Part shown: one piece after another, positions 22,303-33,836 of the stretch
How the letters are laid out: each line of letters starts with the position of its first letter
Numbering within the stretch: the first letter of the stretch is position 1
Assembly (NCBI GenBank): GCA_033030425.1
Contig: JAUFSD010000017.1
Span: 1,331,001 to 1,395,000 of the forward strand
Direction: 5' to 3'
From: Verpa conica
Lineage: Eukaryota; Ascomycota; Pezizomycetes; Pezizales; Morchellaceae
Length of the DNA: 64,000 nt
The notes under the pieces: model-generated
Database searches by the model: none
What the model was told of the DNA's origin: nothing
What the model saw: only the letters and a program-made list of their open reading frames with translations
Translations under genes and position numbers: made by a program

Positions 22303-22716
22303 TCAATCTCATACAACATGGCTAAATTTTCGGATCTTCCGCTAACAAAATACTGTGTTGGGTGGTAGGAGTATGGCTGTGGTAGGATACAAAAGCACAA
22401 GAGCCTGAAGGGTCAGGGATGTAGTAGTATCTAGCGATGTCGCAGATCAGGTCCGAGTTCTATTCATTTATAAACTTCGGGTTTGTTCTACTCAATCGCT
22501 AAAAAAAAATACACAAAAGTGTTTCCACTTCCCAAAAATCAGTCTATCCTTTTCTATTTTTTTCTATTTTCGTTTAAGGTCCCCTAATTTTTCCGGAATC
22601 TTCGCTTGTATATACATAGTTCTACTACCGACAGCGTAATTATTGATAATTTTCTATAAGTGCTTTTCTATTAGGTAATCATTAACGACGCCGGTAAAAT
22701 ATTCACAGATGTTTTA

Positions 22717-23260
22717 TCCTTTCCATGACGGCTGTCTCATGCCCAGCATAGATCACGTGGCTCCAAGGATCGTGCCTCCCGCTACACCACAGTGAAGTAT
22801 GTTTTCTACGAAGCCCTGGAGTGCACATACTGCAGTATAGAACAGGCTATATGCGATCCCGCAAATTTATTCATTCTTAAGCTACCCATGTTTTTAAAGG
22901 CATTACTAAAAATTAAAAATAACACGTTTCATTACGCCCACAGTATCCTCAGGGAAATCTATTGCACATACCTGGGCCCTAGATCCTCCGTCGTATTTTC
23001 CTCCAGTCTTCTCATTTTACCTATCATACTAAGGCCGGGTAATCACGCGAACAAAACAAAACCCACTGATGTCATAACTGAGGCTCAACAATAAGCGAAA
23101 GTGTGAGGCTCTGCGGGAATGCCCATCTCGGTCAGATGATCTGCCGATGACAGCAAAAACCCCTTACACAGATGGGTATAACTGGTGGGAAAGCCCTAGA
23201 AAACACTATTAATTGCAACTTTTATATTACGCGGGTTTCAAGCTACTGAGTCAACACCTA
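22717..23260 (+). pseudogene. Protein-like open stretch without a start, probably a relic
   Basis: From about 22728 to 23094 a plus-strand frame is open for about 120 codons with coding-like codon choice (for example VKYVFYEALECTYCSIEQAI, later a hydrophobic LLILPII segment), but it has no upstream ATG. The overlapping frame from ATG 22712 is also protein-like for 28 codons and stops at TGA just as the first continues. A third piece, from 23093 to about 23260, has one TGA. The simplest reading is one gene with frameshifts. A genuine spliced gene is not excluded, since GTATGT occurs at about 22797. Confidence 0.4.
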
Positions 23261-24470
23261 ATACTGACAGACATCATTTCACACTTTGCGCTAGGTATGG
23301 CCCATCACTCGCGATATTTCTCTAGTAGTGGTAGCGGATTCTATTGCACCAATTGAAGTGAACGACACCGTAGCTGAACCTGACTATTATAGTCCTGTAA
23401 GCGCATACATAGGTACCATTATCTAGTTTCGAAAAATGCCTCTAGACTTGACGATATTTTTAATCGGTCGTGCATTTCATCCTCATTATTGGTATTCCCT
23501 TGGTTGCTTACCTCTCAAAAATTAATCTAAGCTTTACTGTAAACGGGTAGGCTTAATTAGATATATCGAGTGAGAGATGGTGACTAGGCACAATGCGTGG
23601 TAACCAACTCGTGTAGTCTTTGCCCACGCATTCAATTACAATGGGTTTTATCGTAGCCCGGTGCTTTTTGTTTCAATCTATATCATCTCAAACAATGACG
23701 TAGATGTAGGTTATAGTTATAGTAATAGGATTGAGGTTAGGCGCTAATGAATAGGCTGAGATTTTGGTATTTCTTAGTATTCAATCTATTTATTTTCGAG
23801 TTCTTTCATTCGTATGTATGTACTATCCTATAGCCTGTATTGCTGTGACTTTTTACCGTAGGTGGTGCGAATTTGTGACCCCCAGCGCAATCACCTGCCG
23901 TCCAGCACAAACCCCCTATGACCTACAATCTTTTTAGCATAAACATTATCCATGTGAATACTTTACCATTTTAAGTTCATCTACAAGAAAGGATATTTTA
24001 ATTCTTTGACCTCAAACTAGCTCTCTAACAAAGGTTGATATAAGTCTAGGATAATCCAGTTTAGGGTATGTAACGGGGATGTTCATGAAGACACTTACTT
24101 TTGACTATCAATAGGTATGGAATTCTGAAACCACTCCCGTAGGTGTTCTCTAGTTATTTAACGGCTTCTAGAGATATATGTATGTGCACGTGGGTTTGTA
24201 TCATTTGCTAAACAAGAACTACTGTGTATCGCCATGTTATCAACGGTGGATTGATAATAGTCTACAAAACTACTAGATATCTAACTTAAGAATCATGGAT
24301 GATTGAACTATAGAATTCATTTCATCTCGTACAAGATATACACTACAAATAGTAACACCACCCTTCTCGAGTATAAAGTGATTCCAGGACCCTACTAAAA
24401 TGCTTCCGAGGTTGAAAAGAAAATTGACCCGAGGTTGAAATACCCAGTCTTTTCCCGAGAAAATAGATTA
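23261..24470. other. AT-rich intergenic region
   Basis: No supported gene, repeat or RNA. It ends at the stop codon of the minus-strand Reb1-like gene. Confidence 0.4.
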
Positions 24471-26598
24471 CTAGACCCCCCCGATATTATTTGTAGACTG
24501 ATTGCCTTCAAGAAGGTTCATCAAGAAGACAAAATCATCACCGTCGTATTGAAGGGCTGATTGGAGGGATGGGTAATCAAAATTGTCGTTCATTTGTTCC
24601 TCGTCCAACCAAGTGTCAGTGTCGCTCATGATGCTCTCATCCGCTGGATTGATGGAGAATTCACCCCTCATCACGGTGGGGCAATTGCTTGAAGAATCCC
24701 TCTCGCTTGGACTCCCGCATACGGAAGTGCTGGCCCCTGCTTGCGTCTCTTTGTCATCAGACACCCCACATTGATTGGCACTCTGGCTGGTATCCTCTAG
24801 ATATTCATGTGCCTGCTCGCGTTCCTGTCTGTTCTCATCCACAGAAGATTCCTCCAATTTAGCCAGCATGGTATCAACCATTCTTTGCAGCGGGATACGT
24901 CGTGAATCAAGTCCGAGATCGTCGCGGACAGCTCGGAAACGCGCCTTGAGGTCAGCGACACGCCAGTTTCTAAGAAAGTTAGCTAATAGAACTAGATAAA
25001 GAGAAGGTCTGAGAGCCTACTTGTTTTCCCTCCTCTCAGAAATCACTTTCCAGGGGATATCCCTGGTTATCCTTATATCCGAATCCCTAATCCTGTCCAC
25101 TCTGTCAGATTATCTTTCAACAATAATTCACGTGTATAGAGATCACTTACTCTTTCAAGAACCAGATAATGTCGGCATTGGAGATATCGTTCAGTGGGAC
25201 CGAAACATCTGGTGTGGGAGCGGATCGGGTGGCCTTTCTTAGTGCGTAGCCTTCATCGAGCTGGCTCCATTTCAACCGGCACTGTCTCCGACTACGAATC
25301 CCGCCCATTTCCTTGCTGATATATGTGAAGTTAATCTTTTGTCCGCCATGAGCGCTTTCCTCGTCCGCGTCATCATCATAGTCATCATCACCATCCCGTT
25401 TGATAGTGCCAGCTGGTGCCAATCCCTCCATAGAAGCCAGGTACGCATTTACCGTAGTCTTTAGCAGTTCTATTTCGTCCTCGGACCAAAGTTTATTTGC
25501 CTTGGCGCCACCAAACACGGCGTGATTTCTCCAACGATCCCGACAATCCTCACTCAAACGCCCCATCTGGATACCAATATCCACCCACTTAAACCTACCA
25601 GTTCCACTTGAAGCAACAAGTTCTAAAAGACGTTGAACCTCTTCCCCGGTCCATGGCACACCTTTTCCCTTCAAATGGTACATACGCTTTACATGCTTCA
25701 GAACTGAAGCACCCTCACGATTTGGAAGAAGCGCTCTGGTTGTCGCCCAAAAAATCCGCTTTTCTTCCGTACGGCTACAGTCGTTTATCCAGTCACAAAA
25801 GTTTTCCAACGTAAGGGACCTATCAGCCATAAGTTTATTCATATACAAATGAATGATGGCGCGCTCCTCATCAGTGAAAGCTCCTTTTTTGATTGGTGAA
25901 GAGGGATCCGAGGGACCACCGGTTTCAGTAGTAGCGACCTTGCTTGATGACGGCTGGGTATTAATGGTTTGATAACGTGGTTTTTTTGTCTCCGGATATA
26001 TGGAATCATCTTGGCTCATGCTAGAATCAGTTTCATATGCACGTTCATTTCCTTTCTTCCGCTTTATCATGCCCTGCTCCATATAAAACTCCTCGTCCAA
26101 GACAAATGTCCAATCATCGCCCAACTGCGCTAGCTCACCCTCATACGCTTCGGAAGTAATAGCGGCTCTGAGTTCTGATTTATCGTACCACTGAGCTCCG
26201 ACTGGAAGAGTAGGGTGGATCGTCATCAAGCTCCCATCATTCAAATAAGAAGTCCTTTGAGAGCTACCTATAGCAGTTTCGAATTCCTTGATGCTTGTCC
26301 AGCTATGTTGAGAAGAACTATAATAATTCTTTGAAGGACCTTTAATGGGTACATCATTGAGCGATTTCTCTTGTTCTTCTCTCATTCCGTGTCCTTCTCC
26401 GTACGAAGATAACGAGTGATCAATGGTCTCTGCATACTTTTCGAAAGGTTCCAGACTAGTTGGTGGATGGCAAGACTGGGTAATTCTCTCATTCGCGTAA
26501 TGAGCAAGAGGATGAGTCGAGATACTGGAGATATCTGGAGAAATCAAGGTTTCGTGGTGGGGGTCAATACGGCCATCGATAGGGATTTGATTATCCAT
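24471..26598 (-). CDS. Reb1/TTF-I-like Myb DNA-binding protein (exons 26598-25151, 25092-25021, 24969-24471)
   Basis: Two introns restore one 672-aa frame: 58 nt (donor GTAAGT, CTGAC branch, acceptor before 25092) and 51 nt (donor GTAGGC, GCTAAC branch, CTTAG acceptor). Residues 1-235 are an acidic/Ser-rich N-terminus. Myb-like repeats follow: about 239-309 (GAFTDEERAIIHLYMNKLM...), 315-363 (PWTGEEVQRLLELV, FKWVDIGIQMGRLSEDCRDR, WRNHAVFG), 366-448 (LWSEDEIELLK, with an acidic insertion), and a fourth across the exon junctions at about 470-530 (IPWKVI...NWRVADLKARF). The GR(M/L)xEDCRDRWRN block is the hallmark of yeast Reb1/Nsi1, fission yeast Reb1/Rtf1 and animal TTF-I, which bind DNA to end Pol I transcription or arrest replication forks. 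The C-terminus is acidic. Exact orthology cannot be decided here. Confidence 0.88.
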
Positions 26599-29500
26599 CT
26601 CCTAACGGCTAGGTGCTTCTAGGTCAAATTTGGCTAGATGTTAGTGGAAAAATAGAGGCATTCGAAACCGGGGGAGAGAGTACCAATGAGCAGCTTGAGA
26701 GTAGTACACAGTTCGTCAAGTCGAGATCAATAGCGGGAATCAGGATGGGATGGAACTATTTGCTATGTGCTGCGTATTTTTTGTGGTTATGCTGTGAGGG
26801 CATTGAATCTATACAGTGTGCAACTCCAATCACGTTAGTCCTATTTAGGACCATTCCCACAACAAAGGTTTCTGGAGGATAACCACCATCATTCATGTAA
26901 GAATCATTACTGCCTCTATTCCTAGGCAGATCTTTACAGTTTCTATAATATCATCAGAAAGCATTCTTCTTAATTCCGGTGCATCTTATTATCCCCTCTA
27001 TAATAGGTGGGTGATTATAGTAAACCATATTTGGAGACACAGACCCCAAGTACCCCCGATAGTACGGACAATATCCCTTATAATACCCCTCCATCCTCAA
27101 AGGTAGTGATTATGTATTCTAGAACATATTGTCTGTTTCTCCACAGAAATGGCCGTAGGTTCTCCAATTCCCCTAGCTCGTTGGCACGTTAGAATCTACA
27201 ATCTTGCGCCCAGGTTACTGTCTGTGCATATCTACGAACTCCCTTGATCAACCTATCATAGCCCAAAAGTACTTCCTAGCTTTTTATACATAAAAACCAG
27301 TACAGAGCAGAGAGACTCGAACCTCCAAAAGGCACATTTCGTCTAGTTTAATGCATCTAGCTCAACCGGGATAGAAGACGGGTGATAGTTAAAAAGCTAT
27401 GTGTATAGAAATCAGGAACACAGGCATTATTACCTGTATATCATTTTGAGCATACACATATAAAATTTACTACCTAGGTCAATGAGGACCCAGTTGGCTT
27501 AAAACAGGTTAAGTATGTGGAGTTATATTGTGCTTTTCGGTACTGGAGTACCCAATATATTATATTATCTATCCAAGATATCCCCATGGTCTGTAGCTGC
27601 CCCACCCTATATCCTACATCCTCTGTTTTCCACCTCCCAACCCTCGAACCTCTATGCTTCTAAGCTACAACACTCCGTACTCTCAACAACCACTTAATTA
27701 CACAAACCTTCATACTATTATCTACTATAGTACCTGACGTACTATCGGATGAAAATCTCCTACTGGCTCTCCCTCCGAGGAAATTGAGAAATCTTTCAGC
27801 ATTGCATACACTACGTGTTCTCCCCTGAAAGTCAGCTCATATTACCACAACCCATCTGTTACCCACTTGACCTACAACATTTTGACAAGATCCTATAAGA
27901 TTCCATCGCATTTTGGTAGCCTAGGGAGGTCATGAAGCGTCCCAGGGTAACCTCTGAACGATACCACTGGTCCGCTGAATTAGACAGCAGATTTATGACT
28001 AAGTAAGAGACCACCCCCTATTTCTGCTCCGCCAAAATATACTATTATTTTCATTATTAAAATCTCTCTACGTATGGCAAGGCCCGCTGGGTAAGGATCC
28101 ACATGGTTGACAGACAAGCTAGTGTAGCCATGAGCAATAGAATCAATGCTAGGACGGAGAGGATCAACCAAAAATATGCCAACACTTAAATTCTCACGAG
28201 CCTTAGGAATGAGATCATGAACCACACCCAATCGCATGCTGCGTATTACGGTCTATCAACTACCGATACCTATAATTTCGACACGTTCCATTACAAACAG
28301 CTAGAGACCTAGATTCAGTATGCACAAACGCTTTGATGGAGTTGCTGCATTGAAGGAAGAGACGCTTGGGTTTTCAGAACGAAAATGTATAAACAAATGA
28401 AGCACTATTACAGAACCTACGAATAGAGCCCTACCGATACTACGCTCTTCAATAATGCATATACTCTCAAGCGGTCAGAAATTTCTCAAGACCAGTGGCT
28501 CTTGATGATATTGAGACAAGCGATTATAAAGGGAAGTCAGCAATATAACCGCTCCTAGTTGAACAAATCTCTTGATTGAAATTCTTATACAGGTCATCTG
28601 GCTCTTGCTCTTCCAGGGTTTGAACGCATGGTCTTGGGTATTACCCCATACAGCGGTCCTCATGTATCATTGATGTATAGAGAAACCTTTATCATCTATC
28701 TTACGATTATAGAGCACAATCAAGTTGTTTATCCTCCAACAACTCCTCGTACTCCTCCCGTGCCACCGGGACTTGAGAGAGTTATTCCAACTCCAATGAT
28801 ATTCAATATAAATTATCACCAGGGCTTCCGTACCTACAGTTTACACCACCATTGACTCTATCGTCGGTCCAACAAACGAGTTCGTGGTGTTCCCTAAAAT
28901 ATATCGGCAGCCGGACTAAGATTAGGTTATCAAGAGATATACTGTCTACCGTGGGACAGCCTTACTATACTTATATAGCAAACCTTCATACTCCTAATAG
29001 ACAAAACCCAATGCCTGGGGTCTTTTGAGATTAAAGAAGCTAGTCCTAAATACAATATTCAACACAGGAAAGCTACTCGTGTATTATGAGATCCAATATA
29101 TAGGAATATCTCTTTGATTGTTGAAAGCTCCGCCAGATTTCAAAAACACTATGGATAATGGGCGATAGAGCGGTACTTAGGAGAGAAAGTGGGGAAGTTT
29201 ATAGGGTCATCATTGCCGTCAACCTTTAATCAATATTCATATAGCATGTTAAAAATACCTGAGAATGTTTCAAAATACTTTATAGTCAGCCCCTACCCCT
29301 CCACTACAAGTATAGTCATCAAAGAAACTAAGACATGAATAAATTCCGTACCTGAACATCAGGTAATACCTCAAGCCTACCCTCTCAACTGCATTCTATA
29401 TGTCACATTTTTTATAGGCGCGCCTAAAATACCCGATCTCACTACCATATACTCTTCTGCCACCTTTTGCCTCTTAAGCGATTATTTCTAGCAAACGTCT

Positions 29501-30093
29501 AAAGAGATAACAGGCCGATATATTTAATATTCAAAGGGATATTCCGATTTTTTCAAGAATCATTGCCCGGCACGTGCATACCAAGCCCGGTAGCTTCTAA
29601 TTATATATGGGTTTCTAAAAGGATAAAAGAATAACTTGATTGCAGAGGGCTTCACTTTCAAGTACGCTTATGCCCGCGAAATAAATACCGAACCCTTGGC
29701 ACCTACGCTCCCTTTCCTGATTCCGTTTCTTCCCTTACCTCCACTTTGCCCCGACCCTCTATTCGCCCCGAGCCCATAAAAAAAACACCGTCTGTTTTCA
29801 TAAAAACACTCCACCCCCCCCCCCTACAACACAAAAACACAACAGTTCCCTTCAGTTAACTCTAACACCGACTTCAATCCTCGTATTCCTAAACCCCAAC
29901 ACCCTTTCAACCTTCCAAACACCTTTCCTACTCAAGATATCTAGGATATAGTCAAGTAGTTCTCCCTCCTCCTGCCTCGCCCTGGTCTTACTACACAAAA
30001 TTAGCCCTCCAATCCACTCCTACCCATCTGTCTATTCTATCATAGATTTTCCTAAGTTTTTCAACTCCGAAACCTATACCACCATCCGACACG
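26599..30093. other. 3.5-kb intergenic region with weak ORFs
   Basis: The first 300 bp contain the promoter of the Reb1-like gene. Two small frames are protein-like: minus 27980-28237 (85 codons from ATG 28237, with segment SVGIFLVDPLRPSIDSIAHG) and plus about 28592-28855 (ending in a Pro-rich stretch). Neither has a family match or a convincing gene model. A C13 run at about 29814 lies in the C-rich leader upstream of the 30094 gene. Confidence 0.35.
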
Positions 30094-31286
30094 ATGAAGT
30101 ATCAAAAGACCGTGATGAGTGATCCATATTGGATGTACCATCAAACCCAACGGCGCTTTGGGATCAGGTAGGACTACAAATCTATGTTGACAAATGAAAT
30201 TATTATCAAGATACTCATTGCTAGTATAGAGATACCGCTTCTCCTATCGCTGCTTCTCCTCTCCTACACCATAGATCTACTAAGGAGTTCGATGATCAGG
30301 CAATTGCCCAGCGAATGGCAGTCCCCCAAGTAGCCACGGCTCCACCTGCTACGGGTAATCCGCAAACTCGTACTTGCATCAATACTCTCCTGAACGGCTG
30401 CTTTTACGACCAAGCCCAGATCGACAAGTCTAATGAGAGTATCCTTTCTCACCATTTCATCAATGTCTTCCGCAGATTATCTGCTAGTATTAATAGGCAG
30501 AATGAAAGTGGGAGATTAGAGATCATCAGAGTAGCTGTACAGCTTACTCTGAAGGAGTGCCATAACTTGCATGGCCTCGGAGGCGTCGCTGATTTAATCG
30601 TCAAAGTCACTAGACGCATCGAGGTTGCGTTTCACGGCCATACGGATGGGCCTATCATTATGTCAAAAGCGGAAATGAACATCTTCCGTGAAGAGTTGGC
30701 CTTTCGTCGTACCGAGCTGTCAAAGCCTCCATTCGACTTCGAAAGCCATCAAGATATTTACGTTCCTAGTAGTCACGAGACCAACACCCGATCCAAAAAT
30801 CCCTATGGCTCTATGGTCTTAAAGTATCCGAATACTGCTGGAGCTTTCCCACAATTTGGGAATCAGTACCCGTTGACCCCCCCGGATTCGAGCTCCTCAA
30901 CCATCGATCCAGCTATTCAAATTCAGATGAGGCCAGTGTCCCCTAAAACATCAGCACCCACATCGTCGCTCGCCGCCCCAGATAACCAGAGGTTAGCTTA
31001 CGAACTTCTCAACTACCTACGCAAACCCTCTACTCTCACAGAAGCGAGTCTCAAGAGTCTGTCCAATCTCAGAGAGCCCAACTACAACCTTCCTCTCTCA
31101 CCAGACATGTATTACACTTTAATCAGTCTTGCCACCCAAGATGAAAAGCCCGGGTATGCACCCTGGACTGCACAGAGCTGTGCCCCAGCTATGGTTCACC
31201 CCATACCCTTCCGCTGTAGAATAGCAGCCCGTAACAACCTGGAAGAGCTTGTCTCGTCCAAAGCAATTCGTTTCGGGGATGCTTAA
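30094..31286 (+). CDS. Two-exon protein of unknown function (exons 30094-30167 and 30230-31286)
   Basis: The obvious frame starts at ATG 30315, but the same frame is open and coding-like upstream to about 30230 (segment DTASPIAASPLLHHRSTKEF). A 74-nt exon from ATG 30094, donor GTAGGA at 30168 and an acceptor ending at 30229 join in frame over a 62-nt intron, giving 376 aa. Residues about 60-170 look helical and folded (HHFINVFRRLSASINRQ, then EIIRVAVQLTLKECHNLHGL). The rest is Pro/Ser-rich with a second helical patch near residues 275-300 (LAYELLNYLRKPSTLTEASL). No known domain recognised. An alternative acceptor at 30224 is out of frame. An intact start at 30315 remains possible. Confidence 0.72.
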
Positions 31287-31818
31287 AAGCAATCTAAGTC
31301 ACCTCCGCTGGCATAAGTATAAGCTTATCAATTAAATAGATGAGATATTCCTAGGAAATCGTATCTGATTTCAATAGTAGCATTTTATAGGTCATTTCTA
31401 TTGAAAGCTCACCTAGAACCCTCCTTTAGGGAATACTCTCTTATGGTCAGCCATCTAAACTTTCCACTATTACTCGTCTGTCTTTCTATTTTAACCATTG
31501 TCCTAGAATTCTGATATAATATTTTTCAAGATATGTGGGCAGAGGGCACTCCTGTACCTAGCCTCCACATTGCTTTCTGTAAAGTGTGCATAGAGTACAG
31601 CACAGTTCTTCTATATAAGTTTAGGCTATAATAATATTCACCTTATAAAAATACGTGTTCAGTACCGAGTATGGTTTATTCCATAGGCACTAGTATTCCC
31701 CTATAACAATATCTTCTCTATAAGGATACAGGCTCTCTCTATTTTTATATTTCTATAGAGAGGCTAAGCGATATATATATAATGAGGATGAGGCAAGACA
31801 TATTATTCTATATCCTTT
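31287..31818. other. Intergenic stretch
   Basis: AT-rich DNA rich in CTATAAG-like words near 31610-31760; no supported gene. Confidence 0.4.
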
Positions 31819-32076
31819 CTATTTCTCATTTTCATTCGAGTCATAGTTTGTTTCACCTACGTGTTCCCCACAAACTCCTTGAAACTCAAAAGTTACAGAG
31901 GGTTCTTTAGTCAAAGTCATGTTATTCAAACTATTCCTTTTATAAAGGTTAATAAAATCTCCAAATCTCTTTCCCTTACTTTCCTCTTCTTCGGAATACG
32001 CTTTGGCCATCCCTTGGAATAGCGCAGTATCGCCATGAAACGAGACCTCTAATGATAATTTGCAATTATACTAAAT
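31819..32076 (-). CDS. Small minus-strand ORF or exon
   Basis: The 63-codon frame from ATG 32010 continues open upstream to about 32076 in the same frame (segment LEVSFHGDTALFQGMAKAYS), where TATTTAG could be an acceptor. Composition is highly charged and protein-like (EEEESKGKRFGDFINLYKRN). It ends at TAG 31819-31821. No upstream exon with an ATG was found, so this is either a small gene starting at 32010 or the last exon of a broken gene. Confidence 0.4.
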
Positions 32077-32495
32077 ATTGCTGTTACCTAATTTAGCACC
32101 ACATGAGACAATTCTTAAAAAAAATTCAAATCAATATATCTCATTCGAAGAGATTCTCTTAGATAAATAATTATCTTAAATCTTACACACTACATATTTC
32201 TTCCCATCTATAAACTACATACACCCTCAAATAGGCGCACGTCCACCAAACAACTACCCACTACATCAATAACATACCTTCAACTAGCATAAGTACAACA
32301 TAAAAATAACGTATACACACCCCATAACCAAAAAGAAAAAGAAAAAAAAACACCGCTACTAGATCACAGTCGATCACTCGAGCGCCAAGCCGCCACCAAG
32401 ACCCTTCACCTTTCACCCCACCATGAAACCGAACAATCACACAAAAGCCAACAAGAGAAGTTTCTTCCCAGACTGCACTTTATACATCTATCGCA
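32077..32495. other. Leader/promoter region of the 32496 gene
   Basis: AT-rich, then A/C-rich DNA with an A-run near 32332-32350. No gene seen. Confidence 0.4.
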
Positions 32496-33377
32496 ATGTC
32501 AGCATCTCCAAAACACCTTAACGAGGAAATCGTCACAATTGAACATGTGGGGGAAGCTCTTCAGGACCAGGCACTAAGAATCTCGATCCCTCACACGGTT
32601 CCTGCGGCGTCAACGGATCTCATGCTCGGATGTAGTTCCTCAGGTAATTCCCCGATATTTACTGGGATACAGGAATTTTGTATTGGTAGCGAGGAAATTA
32701 GCGGTTAGTCAGATATTAATCGCATAGTGAAGCAGGGTATAGTGGGGTCAGGGCCGAGCTAATTTTTAATGTTAGGTGTTAACTCCAATAACCCTGCCGA
32801 TAAAAACATTCCTTGTGAAAATAGAGAGGATAACGTCCAGGATGAGCTTATCAATACGTATGTCCCATCATCTAAAATATGAATCCATATCCTAACTTTT
32901 GATCTATACAGTTCTACTAAAACCACCAAAGACCCCTCCTGCTACCTTTGTGATAACATGTATACCCCACTCACCTACGTACCACACCTATAATCCCAAG
33001 CTAACACATCAAACCACAGCACTGACCCCCTCGACAATGCACCAAGCGCCACACCCTCCCTCATCCAATCCTCTAGCTCCTCCATCAACACCGACGGCTC
33101 GGTCCCCGACGGCGTAACCGATTGTCCCTCCGTTGCCGTTATCCGTCTTCACTACAACGTCCTCGATGACATTGAAGCCCTCTTCAAGAAGCGTCGTAAG
33201 GCCGCAAGGGCGAACCGTATCTGTTGGGCCAAAAAGAGCCTGGTCTTGAAAAATTGTAGGGATGAGCTGTTGTTGTCGGGGCGTCCTCCTACTTACGAGG
33301 CGTTATCGCCACTAGCGGCGGCGATGGAGAGTGAGGTGGACAGGCGCTGCATGGAGGAGGTGTTTGCTGATACTTGA
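32496..33377 (+). CDS. Four-exon protein with basic C-terminal helix (exons 32496-32643, 32776-32857, 32912-32959, 33020-33377)
   Basis: Splicing gives one 211-aa frame. Intron 1 is 132 nt (GTAATT, GCTAAT branch, GTTAG); intron 2 is 54 nt (GTATGT, CTAAC branch, ACAG); intron 3 is 60 nt (GTATAC, GCTAAC branch, CACAG). The junction phases (1, 2, 2) all agree, and the last exon has strong coding bias. The N-terminal half is polar; a CYLC pair lies at the exon 3 boundary. Residues about 130-211 hold a basic helical stretch (YNVLDDIEALFKKRRKAARA) and a Leu/Glu-rich end. This could be a small nuclear or bZIP-like protein, but no Leu zipper is evident. Single-exon ORF finding sees only the first exon, with the wrong end. 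Confidence 0.78.
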
Positions 33378-33607
33378 TGGCTTTAGGTGATTATATTGGG
33401 TTGGTTATAATGGTTAGGGGCAGTCCTTGCCCCCTCCCCAATCTATAGTCTGTACCGTATATTACTAAGCTCTGTTACTACTTTCAGAATTAAATATTAT
33501 TCTGGAATTACGTAATTGGCAGCTAACGAGCTGTGGTTATTAATTTCTTACACTTATATTCTCGAATTGGGTATCGTGCTTGATTATCAATTATGCTATT
33601 CCACCAC
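33378..33607. other. Short intergenic stretch
   Basis: AT-rich sequence between the 32496 gene and the 229-bp TIR element; no gene seen. Confidence 0.4.
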
Positions 33608-33836
33608 AAAATCTGGCGAGACTGAGAATCGCACCAAGACGTCTAAACAAACTGTGGCTGGACAATCTTCCTAAGAAGAGTTTAGCAGCAACTATTTCCG
33701 CCACTAAATATACCAAGAGAGATACCTCCTTCGCTTTTCTTTGCTTACTTAGCGATAGTAACTTCTTTTACGAGCTAAGTGCTTTGCCACTTCTTATTTC
33801 AACCTCCTAGCGCGATTCTCGGTCTCGCCAGATTTT
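33608..33836. mobile_element. 229-bp MITE-like element with about 25-bp TIRs
   Basis: The left end AAAATCTGGCGAGAC (33608-33622), continuing GAGAATCGC, is repeated inverted at 33812-33836 with about one mismatch. The interior encodes nothing credible; the frame at 33580-33810 is a by-product. No clear target duplication is visible beyond a shared AC next to each end. It differs from the element at 12410 in length and TIR sequence. Confidence 0.7.

Noticed and set aside
27296..27400. tRNA-like sequence (minus) with a GGTTCGAGTC box
   Set aside because: The box B match is good, but arms do not pair into a cloverleaf and no acceptor stem partner exists at the right distance.
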